Notes under the pieces: model-generated
Told to the model about the DNA's origin: nothing
What the model saw: only the letters and a program-made list of their open reading frames with translations
The model's database searches: none
Shown here: in pieces, positions 8,634 to 17,894 of the stretch
Position numbering within the stretch: the first letter of the stretch is position 1
How the letters are laid out: each line of letters begins with the position of its first letter
Translations under genes and position numbers: made by a program
Source: CAWBRY01 sp963791295
Lineage (GTDB): Bacteria > Bacteroidota > Bacteroidia > Chitinophagales > Chitinophagaceae
DNA length: 64,000 nucleotides
Assembly: GCA_963791295.1 (NCBI GenBank)
Contig: CAWBRY010000005.1
Span: forward strand, 62,001 to 126,000
Direction: 5' to 3'

Positions 8634-11174
8634 CTAGATGACCCTTCCCATAAAAGGATCTGATTTGCCATGCTTGCCCGTCTCGACCCTGCCGGCGTAA
8701 CGACGTTCAAAAGAAGAATTGCCTTTAATTTTTACACTGAAATCATACCAACCGGCGATTTTTCTTGTATCTAAACGTATCAGTTCACTAGCATCGCTAC
8801 TGCCTTTAGGAGCCAATATTTTGAAACGATTACCCGTTTTATAGGCGTTGTCAATAATCATCACTTGTATCGAATGATCGTTGCCGTTATGAACTTCCAG
8901 CAACAGACCACCCGTTAATAGTTTTTCATTGCGAGTATCCTTTTCATACTTGCCATTGACGACCAGGTCAGGTTCTTTCGAATCACCTGAAAACTCACGA
9001 AAAAACCCATTTGGCCCATGCACTCGTAAATGGTAATGGGCATCTGGAAAATTGACGATGGCCCAACTATCTTCAATGGAATCTCCCGCAGACACGGCAT
9101 ATGCCCAGGTCTTAAGATCCTCTTCCATAAACTTTCCGCCGGAATATATATTGAAGGGAGAACCTGCCGATGTGGAACCAAATATTTCATTGCCTGCTTT
9201 GAGCACTATTTCAAAGGATTCCCTGTCTTTACTTAATCGACCATCCGCATATAATTCGTAGGGCAATGCGCAGGATGGACGAGTTCCACCCTCCTGAGCC
9301 GGCAACAGACCTGAATGCCGCGCATCCCTATTCACCAGTGCAATCTGTTTTGATGTTAATCGCCTGAAATTAGATGGAAGTCTTTTGAACTTAGCTTTAT
9401 GGATACTTTCAATAAATGTATTCTTCCGGAGAAATTCGGGCTTCCTGATAACTTCCCCGCTGTAGGGTCGGAACGATGAAGTCAGATCACCGCAGACTGT
9501 TCTTCGCCACGCGGTGATATTTTCTTCTTCTATTTTTTTCCCCGACTTTTGGCTCAGAAATTTTTCGAGAAATTGCAGAGAGGACGTATGATCAAATACC
9601 TGCGAATTGATCCATCCGCCCCGGCTCCACGGTGATGCAATGACCAGCGGTACGCGATAACCAAGTCCGATCGAGCTTTCCCGTGCAAGATCCTGAATGC
9701 TCTGTTGCTGGTTATTGGCCACGTATTCGACGCCTGTTTGAATTCCTTTGGATGTTTTGCCTGTATCTTTTTTATTTGGGTGGGGCGCAACAAAGGGAGG
9801 AACATGATCGAAGTAACCATCGTTCTCATCGTATGCCAATATAAATATTGTCTTTTTCCACACTTCCGGATTCCTGGTCAGGATATCCATCACTTCGCTG
9901 ATATACCATGCACCATACCAGGCAGAAGAGGGGTGATCTGAAAACGTCTCCGGCGCCACAAGCCACGAAACGGTTGGAAGTTGGCCCTCCTGGACATCCT
10001 GCCGGAATTGATGAAGCACATCGCCTTTTGGAATATTTACCTCTCTTGCTGTATTTTGATCGCGATAGGAAAGTGATGTGAGTTGATGATAGTATGGATC
10101 ATTCCGGTTGGTGACAAAGGCCTTTTGGTGAAGATCCTTCTCCCGTTGGGAGAGTTGTTCAAATTTGTCCGGGGTACAATTTTTTTGATCTTCTGCATTT
10201 ATGACGATACGCTTTTTGAGCCAGTCAATCCGCTTCCTGATCTTTTCGGCTTCACGACTATCGGTTGGCAAAGCAGATAACTCGGATTGTTTTTTATTTA
10301 GTTCGGTAGCGAGGCGAACGGCGGCTTTCGGTAGATCAGCAATAAATTCGGGGTGCAGCTTTGCATTATACTGCTTAAAATAGCCCATCGGATTATCTCC
10401 AAAATTGGCTAGCCACCTGTCTTCTTCTTCACCTAATCCTACTCCAATATCAAGTTCATTCTGATATATCTTCCATGATACTCCCATTTCCTCCATTCGT
10501 TCCGGAAAAGTTTTCCAGTTCACCGGAGCATCATAGGTGGCATCCTCGTTCCATACGTTAGCCCGCACGTTTTCATCCTGCTTCTCTCTTATTGTTCCAG
10601 ACCAGAAATATAGGCGGTTGGGCGTGGTGCCTGTTAATGAAGAACAAAAATTCTGATCGCAGATCGTGAAAGCATCAGCCAATGAATAATAAAAAGGGAT
10701 ATCTGCACGGGTATAATATCCCATGGTTAGCGGCATGGTAGCATACTCTTCCTTACCGGAATGTTTACTATCAAGCCACTTGTCATATTTACCATTATTC
10801 CTTGCGTCCACCTGGTTGGACCAGGAATGCGGCAAGGAATCCATCCAGGTAATCTTGGTGTTCTTTATATCAAAGCGGAAAGGGACAAATGTTTCTCCCT
10901 CTTTGTTGGACTGAAGCCAGGCAAGGTTATTTCCCGGAGTACGAACGCACCGGGGATCATTAAAGCCCCGAACGCCCTGCAGGCTGCCGTATGTATGATC
11001 GAACGAACGGTTCTCCTGCATCAGAAAAACTATATGCTCCGCATCCAGGTAGGTGCTGCCTGCCGGCGGATTAATGGCGAGCGCCCTCGCAATAGAGGAT
11101 GGCAATCCATTCAACAGGCCGGTGCCTGCTGATAACACGGCGGCTTTCTTTAAAAATTCTCTTCTATTATCCAT
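8634..11174 (-). CDS. Phosphocholine-specific phospholipase C (non-haemolytic type) with Tat signal
   Basis: An 846-residue exported phosphoesterase. MDNRREFLKKAAVLSAG is a twin-arginine signal. The phosphoesterase domain starts at about residue 45 with HIVFLMQENRSFDHTYGSLQGVRGFNDPR (metal-binding Glu-Asn and the active-site region) and includes SLTGTTPNRLYFWSG, SWLVAPETFSDHPSS and ILAYDENDGYFDHVPPP-like metal motifs, as in PlcN/PlcH of Pseudomonas. Two C-terminal beta domains (about 650-840, DUF756-like: LPYELYADGRL..., then VEVHNGNDHSIQVMIIDN-like repeats) are also typical. It should cleave phosphatidylcholine or sphingomyelin headgroups outside the inner membrane. The stop TAG lies in a CTAGATG heptamer of the kind repeated elsewhere in the window. 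It is divergent from the thiolase gene. Confidence 0.9.
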   Translation of the reverse strand: MDNRREFLKKAAVLSAGTGLLNGLPSSIARALAINPPAGSTYLDAEHIVFLMQENRSFDHTYGSLQGVRGFNDPRCVRTPGNNLAWLQSNKEGETFVPFRFDIKNTKITWMDSLPHSWSNQVDARNNGKYDKWLDSKHSGKEEYATMPLTMGYYTRADIPFYYSLADAFTICDQNFCSSLTGTTPNRLYFWSGTIREKQDENVRANVWNEDATYDAPVNWKTFPERMEEMGVSWKIYQNELDIGVGLGEEEDRWLANFGDNPMGYFKQYNAKLHPEFIADLPKAAVRLATELNKKQSELSALPTDSREAEKIRKRIDWLKKRIVINAEDQKNCTPDKFEQLSQREKDLHQKAFVTNRNDPYYHQLTSLSYRDQNTAREVNIPKGDVLHQFRQDVQEGQLPTVSWLVAPETFSDHPSSAWYGAWYISEVMDILTRNPEVWKKTIFILAYDENDGYFDHVPPFVAPHPNKKDTGKTSKGIQTGVEYVANNQQQSIQDLARESSIGLGYRVPLVIASPWSRGGWINSQVFDHTSSLQFLEKFLSQKSGKKIEEENITAWRRTVCGDLTSSFRPYSGEVIRKPEFLRKNTFIESIHKAKFKRLPSNFRRLTSKQIALVNRDARHSGLLPAQEGGTRPSCALPYELYADGRLSKDRESFEIVLKAGNEIFGSTSAGSPFNIYSGGKFMEEDLKTWAYAVSAGDSIEDSWAIVNFPDAHYHLRVHGPNGFFREFSGDSKEPDLVVNGKYEKDTRNEKLLTGGLLLEVHNGNDHSIQVMIIDNAYKTGNRFKILAPKGSSDASELIRLDTRKIAGWYDFSVKIKGNSSFERRYAGRVETGKHGKSDPFMGRVI

Positions 11175-11268
11175 AATTGTAGCAAAATATGTAGAAGTAT
11201 AAAATTATTGAAAATGACAATCCGGTGTTTCGCATCTTTCGCGCACCAGCTAGAAATAGCTTTATTCA

Positions 11269-11276
11269 TAACTTTG
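11269..11276 (+). promoter_or_regulatory. Bacteroidota -7 box before the thiolase gene
   Basis: TAACTTTG matches the Bacteroidota -7 consensus TAnnTTTG exactly and sits 19 bases before the ATG at 11296. I see no TTTG at the usual distance upstream, so only the -7 half is well supported. Confidence 0.5.
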
Positions 11277-11295
11277 CCGATTCAATTGTCGCTAT

Positions 11296-12474
11296 ATGAA
11301 AGAAGTATATATTATTTCAGCAGTCCGTACTCCGATTGGCAGCTTTGGAGGTGCGTTAAAAGATATTTCGGCCACCCAATTGGGAGCTATCGCGATCCGA
11401 GGCGCGCTGCAAAAGGCCGGCGTTAAACCGGAATTGGTTCAAGACGTATTGATGGGTTGCGTTCTCCAGGCAAATCTCGGACAGGCACCCGCAAGGCAGG
11501 CCTCCAAATTCGCCGGATTACCCAATGAAGTGAATTGCACTACAATAAATAAGGTCTGTGCAAGCGGGATGAAGGCGATATCGCTGGCTTCCCAAAGCAT
11601 TGCTTTAGGAGATGCCGATATCGTAGTTGCCGGCGGTATGGAAAGCATGAGCAATACTCCGTATTATAGTCCCAAATTGAGGTGGGGGAATAAATATGGA
11701 GATGTGGTGATGACGGATGGATTAGCCAAGGACGGTTTGACAGATGTTTACGATGGAAAAGCAATGGGAAATGCTGCAGAGCTTTGCGCTTCCACATGTG
11801 GGGTGAGCCGCGAGGAACAGGACGCATTTGCAATTGAAAGTTATAAGCGTGCGCAGGGAGCGTGGGAAGGCGGTCGTTTTGCCAACGAAGTAGTGCCGGT
11901 TGAAATTCCGCAACGAAAGGGTGAGCCCATAGTTGTTGCGAAAGATGAAGAACCATTCAATGTAAAATTTGAAAAGATCTCTTCTCTGGCTCCTGCTTTT
12001 CAAAAAGACGGAACAGTCACTGCTGCCAACGCGAGCACGATGAATGATGGTGCCGCCGCGCTCGTGTTAATGAGCAAAGAAAAAGCCGATGAATTAGGAT
12101 TAAAGCCCATTGCTAAAATTCTTTCCTATGCTGATGCCGAGCAGGCTCCGGAATGGTTTACTACGACGCCGTCCATTGCCCTTCCCAAAGCGGTGAACAA
12201 GGCCGGCTTAAAAATGAGCGATATACAATATTTTGAGTTGAATGAAGCTTTTAGTGTCGTGGGTATAGTGAACAGTGAAAAAATGAAATTATATCCCAAC
12301 CAGGTAAATGTAAATGGGGGAGCGGTGGCGTTGGGTCATCCATTAGGATGTAGCGGAGCAAGGATCATCGTGACCCTGATAAACATTCTGAAGCAAAACA
12401 AGGCAAAATACGGGGCCGCTGGAATATGCAATGGGGGAGGCGGCGCCTCCGCCATGGTGATAGAGAATGTCTGA
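11296..12474 (+). CDS. Acetyl-CoA C-acetyltransferase / thiolase
   Basis: A 392-residue thiolase. The acyl-binding nucleophile is Cys88 in NKVCASGMKA; the GHPLGCSGAR block carries His348, and Cys378 in CNGGGGAS is the second active-site cysteine. All three are present, so the enzyme should be active. It condenses two acetyl-CoA to acetoacetyl-CoA or runs the reverse thiolytic step of fatty acid oxidation, in the cytoplasm. Length and motifs fit the biosynthetic-type acetyl-CoA acetyltransferase group. No fadB, hydroxyacyl-CoA dehydrogenase or polyhydroxyalkanoate genes flank it, so the pathway cannot be fixed from context. A -7 box lies just upstream, and it is convergent with the next secreted-protein gene across a strong hairpin. 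Confidence 0.9.
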   Translation: MKEVYIISAVRTPIGSFGGALKDISATQLGAIAIRGALQKAGVKPELVQDVLMGCVLQANLGQAPARQASKFAGLPNEVNCTTINKVCASGMKAISLASQSIALGDADIVVAGGMESMSNTPYYSPKLRWGNKYGDVVMTDGLAKDGLTDVYDGKAMGNAAELCASTCGVSREEQDAFAIESYKRAQGAWEGGRFANEVVPVEIPQRKGEPIVVAKDEEPFNVKFEKISSLAPAFQKDGTVTAANASTMNDGAAALVLMSKEKADELGLKPIAKILSYADAEQAPEWFTTTPSIALPKAVNKAGLKMSDIQYFELNEAFSVVGIVNSEKMKLYPNQVNVNGGAVALGHPLGCSGARIIVTLINILKQNKAKYGAAGICNGGGGASAMVIENV

Positions 12475-12480
12475 CTTCAT

Positions 12481-12532
12481 CAAAAAAATGATTGACTGTG
12501 AAACCAGCTTCTGTGGAATCACAGTCAATCAT
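12481..12532 (-). terminator. Intrinsic terminator of the 12,579-13,343 gene
   Basis: A perfect 14-base inverted repeat, ATGATTGACTGTGA at 12488-12501 and its complement at 12519-12532, encloses a 17-base loop. On the minus strand the hairpin is followed at once by seven Ts (A-run at 12482-12488 of the plus strand), the form of a rho-independent terminator for the gene ending at 12579. On the plus strand there is no T run, but the hairpin may still protect the thiolase mRNA end. Confidence 0.85.
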
Positions 12533-12578
12533 CAAATATTTATCAAATCATTCTCTTCAACAATTAGCCAATTCAGCA

Positions 12579-13343
12579 TTATTGTGCAGCCACCACTTTC
12601 ACGACCCGGAAAATATATCTGCCGCGAGGATTCGTTTCCATTTTGTTAATCATATCCAGTCCTTTGGTAGGAAATACGGTCTTGGGATCAAACTGGTCTA
12701 ACAATGCATCCTGTAAAGTCTTATAGAGGTCGTATGAAACGGAATTGAACTTTATGTTTTCGGCCAAAGGAGCAAGAATGCGCGCATTACCCCAGGCTAC
12801 CTGTTTCGTTTGATCGGCGTCCATTGCTTTCTTTATGAAGGGACTCCAGTACTTTTTTTCCAGGCTAATTAGGCTGTCGGGGTCATTGGAATTATGATAT
12901 ATAATTACCACATAATTAAAGTCTTTGGAAGGATCTGCTTTTGCGTCTTGTACCCAGCCTTCATCGTGCAGGAAGAATTGGCTCGTGGTTGTGCTCATCG
13001 AGCCCGTCTCCATTTCGCTCATTGCTACGCCTCCGACTTTCTCACTATCGGCCCAAATTGAACCTGCGGAATCGATATTGGTGAATGTATTTATGAACAG
13101 GAAGTTCGAAGAATTCGGTAAATCCCATCCGCCCATCTTTTCAAGCAAAGCCCAAAAGGTTAGCCTTTTATTGTCGACGGCTTTTTGCGCTACCTTGCTC
13201 CAGTAAGTCGTTTCCCTTTTAATAAATTCATCGTATTTGTCGTCAGGAACCCTTCGAAACTGATAAGTTGTGACCTGCGAAGTCGCCTCTAGGTGAATCA
13301 TCGCGATCAATCCTAGTAAAATCAAATGTTTTAGCTTTCCCAT
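12579..13343 (-). CDS. Secreted protein of unknown function, duplicated alpha/beta module
   Basis: A 254-residue protein with a signal peptide (HLILLGLIAMIHLEATSQ). I do not recognise a named family. Two internal halves look alike: VTTYQFRRVPDDKYDEFIKRETTYWSKVAQKAVD...FWALL near the N-terminus and YVVIIYHNSNDPDSLISLEKKYWSPFIKKAMD...VAWGN from about residue 140. Each pairs a beta strand with a helix carrying YW and a basic patch, followed by a Trp-containing strand, which suggests a tandem ferredoxin-like (ABM/NIPSNAP-type) fold. It is downstream of another secreted protein of the same general build on the same strand (gap 65 bases), and the two probably form an operon ending in a strong hairpin. 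The two-module reading is by eye only. Confidence 0.7.
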   Translation of the reverse strand: MGKLKHLILLGLIAMIHLEATSQVTTYQFRRVPDDKYDEFIKRETTYWSKVAQKAVDNKRLTFWALLEKMGGWDLPNSSNFLFINTFTNIDSAGSIWADSEKVGGVAMSEMETGSMSTTTSQFFLHDEGWVQDAKADPSKDFNYVVIIYHNSNDPDSLISLEKKYWSPFIKKAMDADQTKQVAWGNARILAPLAENIKFNSVSYDLYKTLQDALLDQFDPKTVFPTKGLDMINKMETNPRGRYIFRVVKVVAAQ

Positions 13344-13408
13344 TTTGTTTGGTTTTTAAAGTTTTAGAAATTCTGTAGTGTAAAGTTTGGTATTGGAGTT
13401 TGATAGGA

Positions 13409-14128
13409 TCATTTTGAACTAAGGTCTGTACGCATAAACAACAGTTCGGACCACACATGATCTGTGTACTCGCGCACTATGTCTTGATAATCTTCAAATG
13501 AATCGACACCATTAGCGGCTTCATAACGGTCTTTAAATGGTTTCCGAAAATTGGTGTTCCTTTCCTTGAGACCTTCCTTATACCGCGTGACAATGGTGAA
13601 TTGCGCCGGACCTGAGGAACTTGCGGCGTAGATAGCCACTGATTCATTTCCAGCCTGCCAGGCTGCCTTCGATTTGACAAAAGCCTCTCTCACTTTATTT
13701 CCCCAACCGGTCTTCGGAAAAACGTGAACAATATTGATTTTTTCCGCAAAATCAGTAAGTGCCACCGTACTCAATGTATCCTGGTAGACAAGATATCCTG
13801 CGCTGCCCCTGTCTGTCAGATATATGGTGACATTCTTATTCCAGTCGTTATTATGTTCGGTGCTTATATTTCCCCTGCCATCGATATCCTCCCACGACGT
13901 CGGGCCTTCGGAAATGTTATACCCGCCCGCATCAGGTCCTGACTGGATTTCAAACACTCTCCATCTCCAGTCGCCGGTGTGATATTTTTGTGCGTGTGCC
14001 GCCAGCGCTTTTTCGAATTCCAACACCTTATCTACCTTGGGGAACAAGCGATCGAAGTGAAGAACATTTTTGGTTTGGCTCATTCCAAATAAAGGAACAA
14101 GCATGCAAACAAGAAAAATCTTTTTCAT
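13409..14128 (-). CDS. Secreted protein of unknown function, companion of the next gene
   Basis: A 239-residue protein with a short signal peptide (KKIFLVCMLVPLFGMSQ). The mature part again looks like two alpha/beta modules: VLHFDRLFPKVDKVLEFEKALAAHAQKYH...WRWRVFEIQSGPDAGGY, and INIVHVFPKTGWGNKVREAFVKSKAAWQAG followed by FTIVTRYKEGLKE. The strand-helix-strand order and the helix after K(V/I) resemble dimeric alpha/beta-barrel or NIPSNAP-like domains, but I cannot name the family. The downstream secreted protein has the same plan, so the two may be distant paralogues that act as a pair in the periplasm or outside the cell. It starts 168 bases from the divergent cyclase gene. Confidence 0.7.
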   Translation of the reverse strand: MKKIFLVCMLVPLFGMSQTKNVLHFDRLFPKVDKVLEFEKALAAHAQKYHTGDWRWRVFEIQSGPDAGGYNISEGPTSWEDIDGRGNISTEHNNDWNKNVTIYLTDRGSAGYLVYQDTLSTVALTDFAEKINIVHVFPKTGWGNKVREAFVKSKAAWQAGNESVAIYAASSSGPAQFTIVTRYKEGLKERNTNFRKPFKDRYEAANGVDSFEDYQDIVREYTDHVWSELLFMRTDLSSK

Positions 14129-14296
14129 GATTTGTTAGTTTGGTTTTGCAGCTTACAGTAATAAATAAATGATTGACGGTCGAGTTAAGATAGGTAGGGG
14201 AAGAGGCAAAAAGGTAGGAAGTTTCCTGATACTTGCCATATTTAATTTTTTTGTGTTAAGCAATGGCTACGCTTTCGCTAAATTACATGCCGTTTT

Positions 14297-16237
14297 ATGC
14301 GTCAACTCGCTGCGATATTATTTGCCGATATGATGGGGTACACTGCGATGATGCAGGAGAATGAACAATTGGCCCGCTCCAAGCGCAAACGCTATAAGGA
14401 TGTAATGGAAGAAAGTGTCGATAAGTTCAACGGGAGAATCCTACAGTATTATGGAGACGGTTCCCTGAGTATCTTTAAAAGTGCCATCGACAGCGTTTCC
14501 TGCGCAATTCATGTACAACAGCAATTGCAAAATCTGCCCAAGGTGGAAGTAAGGATAGGAATACACAGCGGTGATGTGATCATAGAAGATGAATCCATAT
14601 ATGGAGATGGCGTTAACCTCGCTTCGCGGATTGAATCTCTTGCCGTTCCGGGTGGCATCTTTATTTCGGAAAAAGTTTTTGATGAAGTAAAGAACCAGGA
14701 AAATATTCTGACACGTGAACTGGGATACTTTGAATTAAAAAATGTCAAACAACCGGTCCGGGTCTATGCGATCGCCAACACGGGTATTGTTGTACCGGCA
14801 CGAGATGAAGTAAGAGGAAAGACCAAGCAAACAGCCAATCGCCTGGCCGTCCTTCCATTTGTAAATATGAGCGCCGATCCGGATAATGAATATTTCAGTG
14901 ATGGCGTTACTGAAGAATTGCTCAATGCGCTTACCAAAGTGGATGGTTTGCAGGTGACTTCCCGCACCTCGGCATTTGCCTTCAAAGGGAAAAAGGATGA
15001 TATCAGGGATATCGCCATTCAACTGAATGTAGATAAGGTATTGGAAGGAAGTGTCCGGAAAGCGGGGAACCGGGTGAGGATCACTACACAGTTGATCAAT
15101 GCAGCGGACGGCTATCATATATGGAGCGAGAGTTACGACCGGGATCTCCATGATATTTTTCAAGTGCAGGATGAGATCAGCGGCATTATCGCCAACAAAC
15201 TCCGGGAAAATTTGATCCCTTCGCAAAAAGCCGAGTTCCGGATAAAGGCGCCAACCCAAAACTTGCAGGCCTATACCATGTTCCTGAAAGGCCTCCACTA
15301 TTACAACAAGCTAACGCCGACAGATAGCCGAAAAGCGATTGAATGCTTTGAAGAAGCCATTGCCTTGGAACCTAACTATGCTCAGGCCTACGCCATTATC
15401 GCCGGTATCTATAGTTACCTGGGCGCTACGGGGCAACTATTGCCTTCCAAGGCATTTCCCATTTCTCAGAAGTATGCCGACAAAGCCCTTGCTCTGGACG
15501 ATTCGGTTGCCGAAAGCTATGTGGCCAAGGCTGGTAGTTATCTCTTCCACGAATGGAAACTGAACGAAGCTTATGAATGTCTCCAGAAAGCCCTGAGACT
15601 GAATCCTTCCCTCGCCGAGATCTATCAATTACTCGGCTTCTATTATATTCTTACCGGCGAGAAAGAAAAGGCTTTGGAAATATTGGAAGATGCTATAAAG
15701 AAGGATCCTTTGTCTCCGATCATTAATCAATCGCTGGGCAACGCCTATTTCATGGCCGAACAATATGATAATGTGATACGCCAGATGGACAGAGTTTTGG
15801 AAATCAACCCCACTATGCGGATCAGCCTTGATCTGAAAGGTTGGGCCGTCGGTTTTAAAGGGGATTGGGAAGCCGCATTGGAAATTTTCAAGGAAGTTCA
15901 TCGGCTCACGAATCACCCGTTGAAGGGGTTGACAGGTTTGGGTGTTGCGTATGCCAAGCTGGGTCAAAGAGATAAAGCGCTGGAATGCGTTCGAAAACTG
16001 GAAGAACGCCAAATACAGGAACCGGATACAATAATTGATGGCGATCTCGTGGGTCTATATCTGGCTTTAGGAGACCTTGATAAAACGTTTTATCATATCG
16101 ACAGGTGTATCGATAAGGGTTCGCTGCCTCCGAATTATTTCACCGAATATCCGATATATAAAGAACTAAGAAAAGACCCGCGCTACCAGGACCTCCTCCG
16201 CAAGGCAGAACTTCGAGTGCGCGGTCAAAATGCATAA
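14297..16237 (+). CDS. Class III nucleotide cyclase-like domain fused to TolB-like domain and TPR repeats
   Basis: A 646-residue protein with three parts. Residues 1-160 are a class III cyclase domain with both metal aspartates (Asp11 in FADMMGYT, Asp54 in YYGDGSL) and the transition-state Asn107/Arg111 in VNLASRIE. The usual purine-specifying Lys and Asp are Gln50 and Ser100 here, so the product is doubtful. Residues 175-310 form a TolB/FlgO-like domain (RLAVLPFVNMSADPDNEYFSDGVTEELLNAL...VDKVLEGSVRKAGNRVRIT). Residues 320-640 hold TPR-like helices (AIECFEEAIALEPNYAQAYAIIAGIY and further repeats). This order is well known in large bacterial families. No signal peptide is seen. It overlaps or abuts the acetyltransferase gene, so the two are co-transcribed. 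Confidence 0.85.
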   Translation: MRQLAAILFADMMGYTAMMQENEQLARSKRKRYKDVMEESVDKFNGRILQYYGDGSLSIFKSAIDSVSCAIHVQQQLQNLPKVEVRIGIHSGDVIIEDESIYGDGVNLASRIESLAVPGGIFISEKVFDEVKNQENILTRELGYFELKNVKQPVRVYAIANTGIVVPARDEVRGKTKQTANRLAVLPFVNMSADPDNEYFSDGVTEELLNALTKVDGLQVTSRTSAFAFKGKKDDIRDIAIQLNVDKVLEGSVRKAGNRVRITTQLINAADGYHIWSESYDRDLHDIFQVQDEISGIIANKLRENLIPSQKAEFRIKAPTQNLQAYTMFLKGLHYYNKLTPTDSRKAIECFEEAIALEPNYAQAYAIIAGIYSYLGATGQLLPSKAFPISQKYADKALALDDSVAESYVAKAGSYLFHEWKLNEAYECLQKALRLNPSLAEIYQLLGFYYILTGEKEKALEILEDAIKKDPLSPIINQSLGNAYFMAEQYDNVIRQMDRVLEINPTMRISLDLKGWAVGFKGDWEAALEIFKEVHRLTNHPLKGLTGLGVAYAKLGQRDKALECVRKLEERQIQEPDTIIDGDLVGLYLALGDLDKTFYHIDRCIDKGSLPPNYFTEYPIYKELRKDPRYQDLLRKAELRVRGQNA

Positions 16238-16241
16238 AACA

Positions 16242-16760
16242 ATGAAGGATATTGTCATTCGTCTGGCGAAACCCGATGATGCGGAAGCTCTATCTGATTT
16301 CAGCCGGGAAGCCTTTTATGAAACCTTTGCACCCTTCAATACGAAGGAAAACATGGACAAGTTCATGAATGAGCAGTTTACAAGAGATGGCTTGATCAGG
16401 GAAGTCGGAGCAGCAGGAAATACTTTCCTTATTGCTTTACAGGAAAACGAACTCGTTGGTTATGCCAAACTGAGCGATGGAAAGGCACCTGTTTCTTTGA
16501 ACGGAATCAGCTCTATTGAAATCGCCAGGATCTATGCAGCCACAAAGATGATAGGGAAGGGGATAGGCAGCCAGTTGATCCGGGAATGTATGACGATCGC
16601 AAAACAATGGAACAGAGAGGTGATCTGGCTAGGCGTTTGGGAGCAAAACCTGGCTGCCATTGAATTCTATCACAAATGGGGCTTTGAAAAATTCGGGGAC
16701 CACGCTTTCATCCTGGGCGACGATGTCCAAAATGACTGGCTGATGAAAAAAGTCATCTAA
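16242..16760 (+). CDS. GNAT family N-acetyltransferase
   Basis: A GNAT acetyltransferase of 172 residues from the ATG at 16242 (an in-frame ATG at 16230 overlaps the previous gene by 8 bases). The acetyl-CoA site is recognisable: IEIARIYAATKMIGKGIGSQLIRECMTIA, equivalent to the V-x-x-x-x-G-x-G-x-G/A loop, followed by WLGVWEQNLAAIEFYHKWGFEKFG, the usual motif B with Asn, Tyr and Gly-Phe. It transfers acetyl from acetyl-CoA to an amine. The nearest generic description is the spermidine/protein acetyltransferase-like group, but the substrate cannot be deduced. It follows the cyclase-like gene by 4 bases and shares its transcript. Confidence 0.85.
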   Translation: MKDIVIRLAKPDDAEALSDFSREAFYETFAPFNTKENMDKFMNEQFTRDGLIREVGAAGNTFLIALQENELVGYAKLSDGKAPVSLNGISSIEIARIYAATKMIGKGIGSQLIRECMTIAKQWNREVIWLGVWEQNLAAIEFYHKWGFEKFGDHAFILGDDVQNDWLMKKVI

Positions 16761-16799
16761 CGCCAATGCCTATTCTAAAAAGGCAGGGAAAGGTTTTTT

Positions 16800-17894
16800 C
16801 TACTCCACAACGAGTTTTCCGGTGGCCATGATTTCCCCATTTCGATTGTTGACCCTATAGAAAAGGAACCCCTTGTGATTTGCCGGGACAGATAGAACTT
16901 CGCCGGACGTTGTTTCTATCGCAGACAATAATTTGCCCGCCAAATCAAAGAATTGGATCCGGAGTAATTCATTGTCCGGGTTATTGATATACAGGGTTTG
17001 TCCCCTCAGGAGAGGGTTAGGAAATAGGCTTATACTTCGGTCGGGAGTAAAATGAACGGCAACAATACCTGAATATTTGGCAATGCCATTCTTATCTGTC
17101 ATCTTCAAACGATAGTAACCCACACCCTTTGTCGGATTGTTATCCACGGAAGAGTAGGAGCTAACGGTGGTTCGATTCTGTGAACTGACATTGCTGATGG
17201 GTAGGAAATTGGTGCCGTCAGCAGATCTCTCCACATTATAATGATCCATATCAGATTCTTCCGCCGTTGTCCACGTTAACTGAACCGATGTTTTTCCTTT
17301 CACAGCAGAAAATGATAAAAGCTTTACTGGAAGAGAAACGGAAAAGAAAACCGTTATCTGAATGTGGTCGATCTGTCCGTCTGTTGTTCCGCCATCGGCA
17401 AGGCGTTGGGCAGCTATCGCAAAACCAAAATCATTATTCGTAATGTCTTTATAGTTCCAGCTCAGTCCCCATAGATCAGTGGGTCCGCCATAAGATTCGT
17501 ATGCATCGTTTTCGGGGTAAGGACCGACCGCCTTTTCCGTTGTGCCAATCAATCCGCCTTTCACTATACGGGCTCTGAAATCTGTAGTCACTTTGCTGGG
17601 ATCTGACTTTTCCACTTCGACCAGAATTCCCAGGATCGTCGATCCGGGCGGAATGTTGAAGTTAAAATCAGTTACTACGAGGTAATTGGTGTAGGAGTTT
17701 GGACCATCCGGCAGATTGCCAAATGTGGAATAGCTATCGTCGCTTCTTCCACTTTCTTCAGGCACCGACCACGTGGCACTGGAGCCAGTAATGGGCACTG
17801 TTGTAAAACCGCTGGGACTGAGTGGGCCCTGTACCTGGGCTGTCGCAATACTGCAAAAAAGGGCACCGATACAAATTAAGTAGGTGGCTCTCAT
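16800..17894 (-). CDS. Secreted protein with type IX secretion C-terminal sorting domain
   Basis: A 364-residue protein from the ATG at 17892-17894, which gives a clean signal peptide (RATYLICIGALFCSIATAQ); the open frame extends 29 codons further upstream without a better start. Residues 20-190 are a beta-rich domain of unknown type (STILGILVEVEKSDPSKVTTDFRARIVKGG, HIQITVFFSV). Next comes a fibronectin-like stretch (LLSFSAVKGKTSVQLTWTTAEESDMDHYNVERSADG) common before sorting signals. The C-terminus (SLFPNPLLRGQTLYIN...IQFFDLAGKLL...GFLFYRV...GKLVVE) is the type A T9SS sorting domain, so the protein should be exported through the outer membrane by T9SS and anchored to or released from the surface. 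Function unknown. Confidence 0.82.
   Translation of the reverse strand: MRATYLICIGALFCSIATAQVQGPLSPSGFTTVPITGSSATWSVPEESGRSDDSYSTFGNLPDGPNSYTNYLVVTDFNFNIPPGSTILGILVEVEKSDPSKVTTDFRARIVKGGLIGTTEKAVGPYPENDAYESYGGPTDLWGLSWNYKDITNNDFGFAIAAQRLADGGTTDGQIDHIQITVFFSVSLPVKLLSFSAVKGKTSVQLTWTTAEESDMDHYNVERSADGTNFLPISNVSSQNRTTVSSYSSVDNNPTKGVGYYRLKMTDKNGIAKYSGIVAVHFTPDRSISLFPNPLLRGQTLYINNPDNELLRIQFFDLAGKLLSAIETTSGEVLSVPANHKGFLFYRVNNRNGEIMATGKLVVE

Noticed and set aside
11439..12003. Minus-strand frames of up to 138 codons within the thiolase gene
   Set aside because: They are Cys/His/Pro-rich shadows of the thiolase coding strand.
16761..16799. Terminator between the acetyltransferase and T9SS genes
   Set aside because: TGCCT/AGGCA forms only a 5-bp stem with a 9-base loop, and the T run is 9 bases away, so it is too weak to list.
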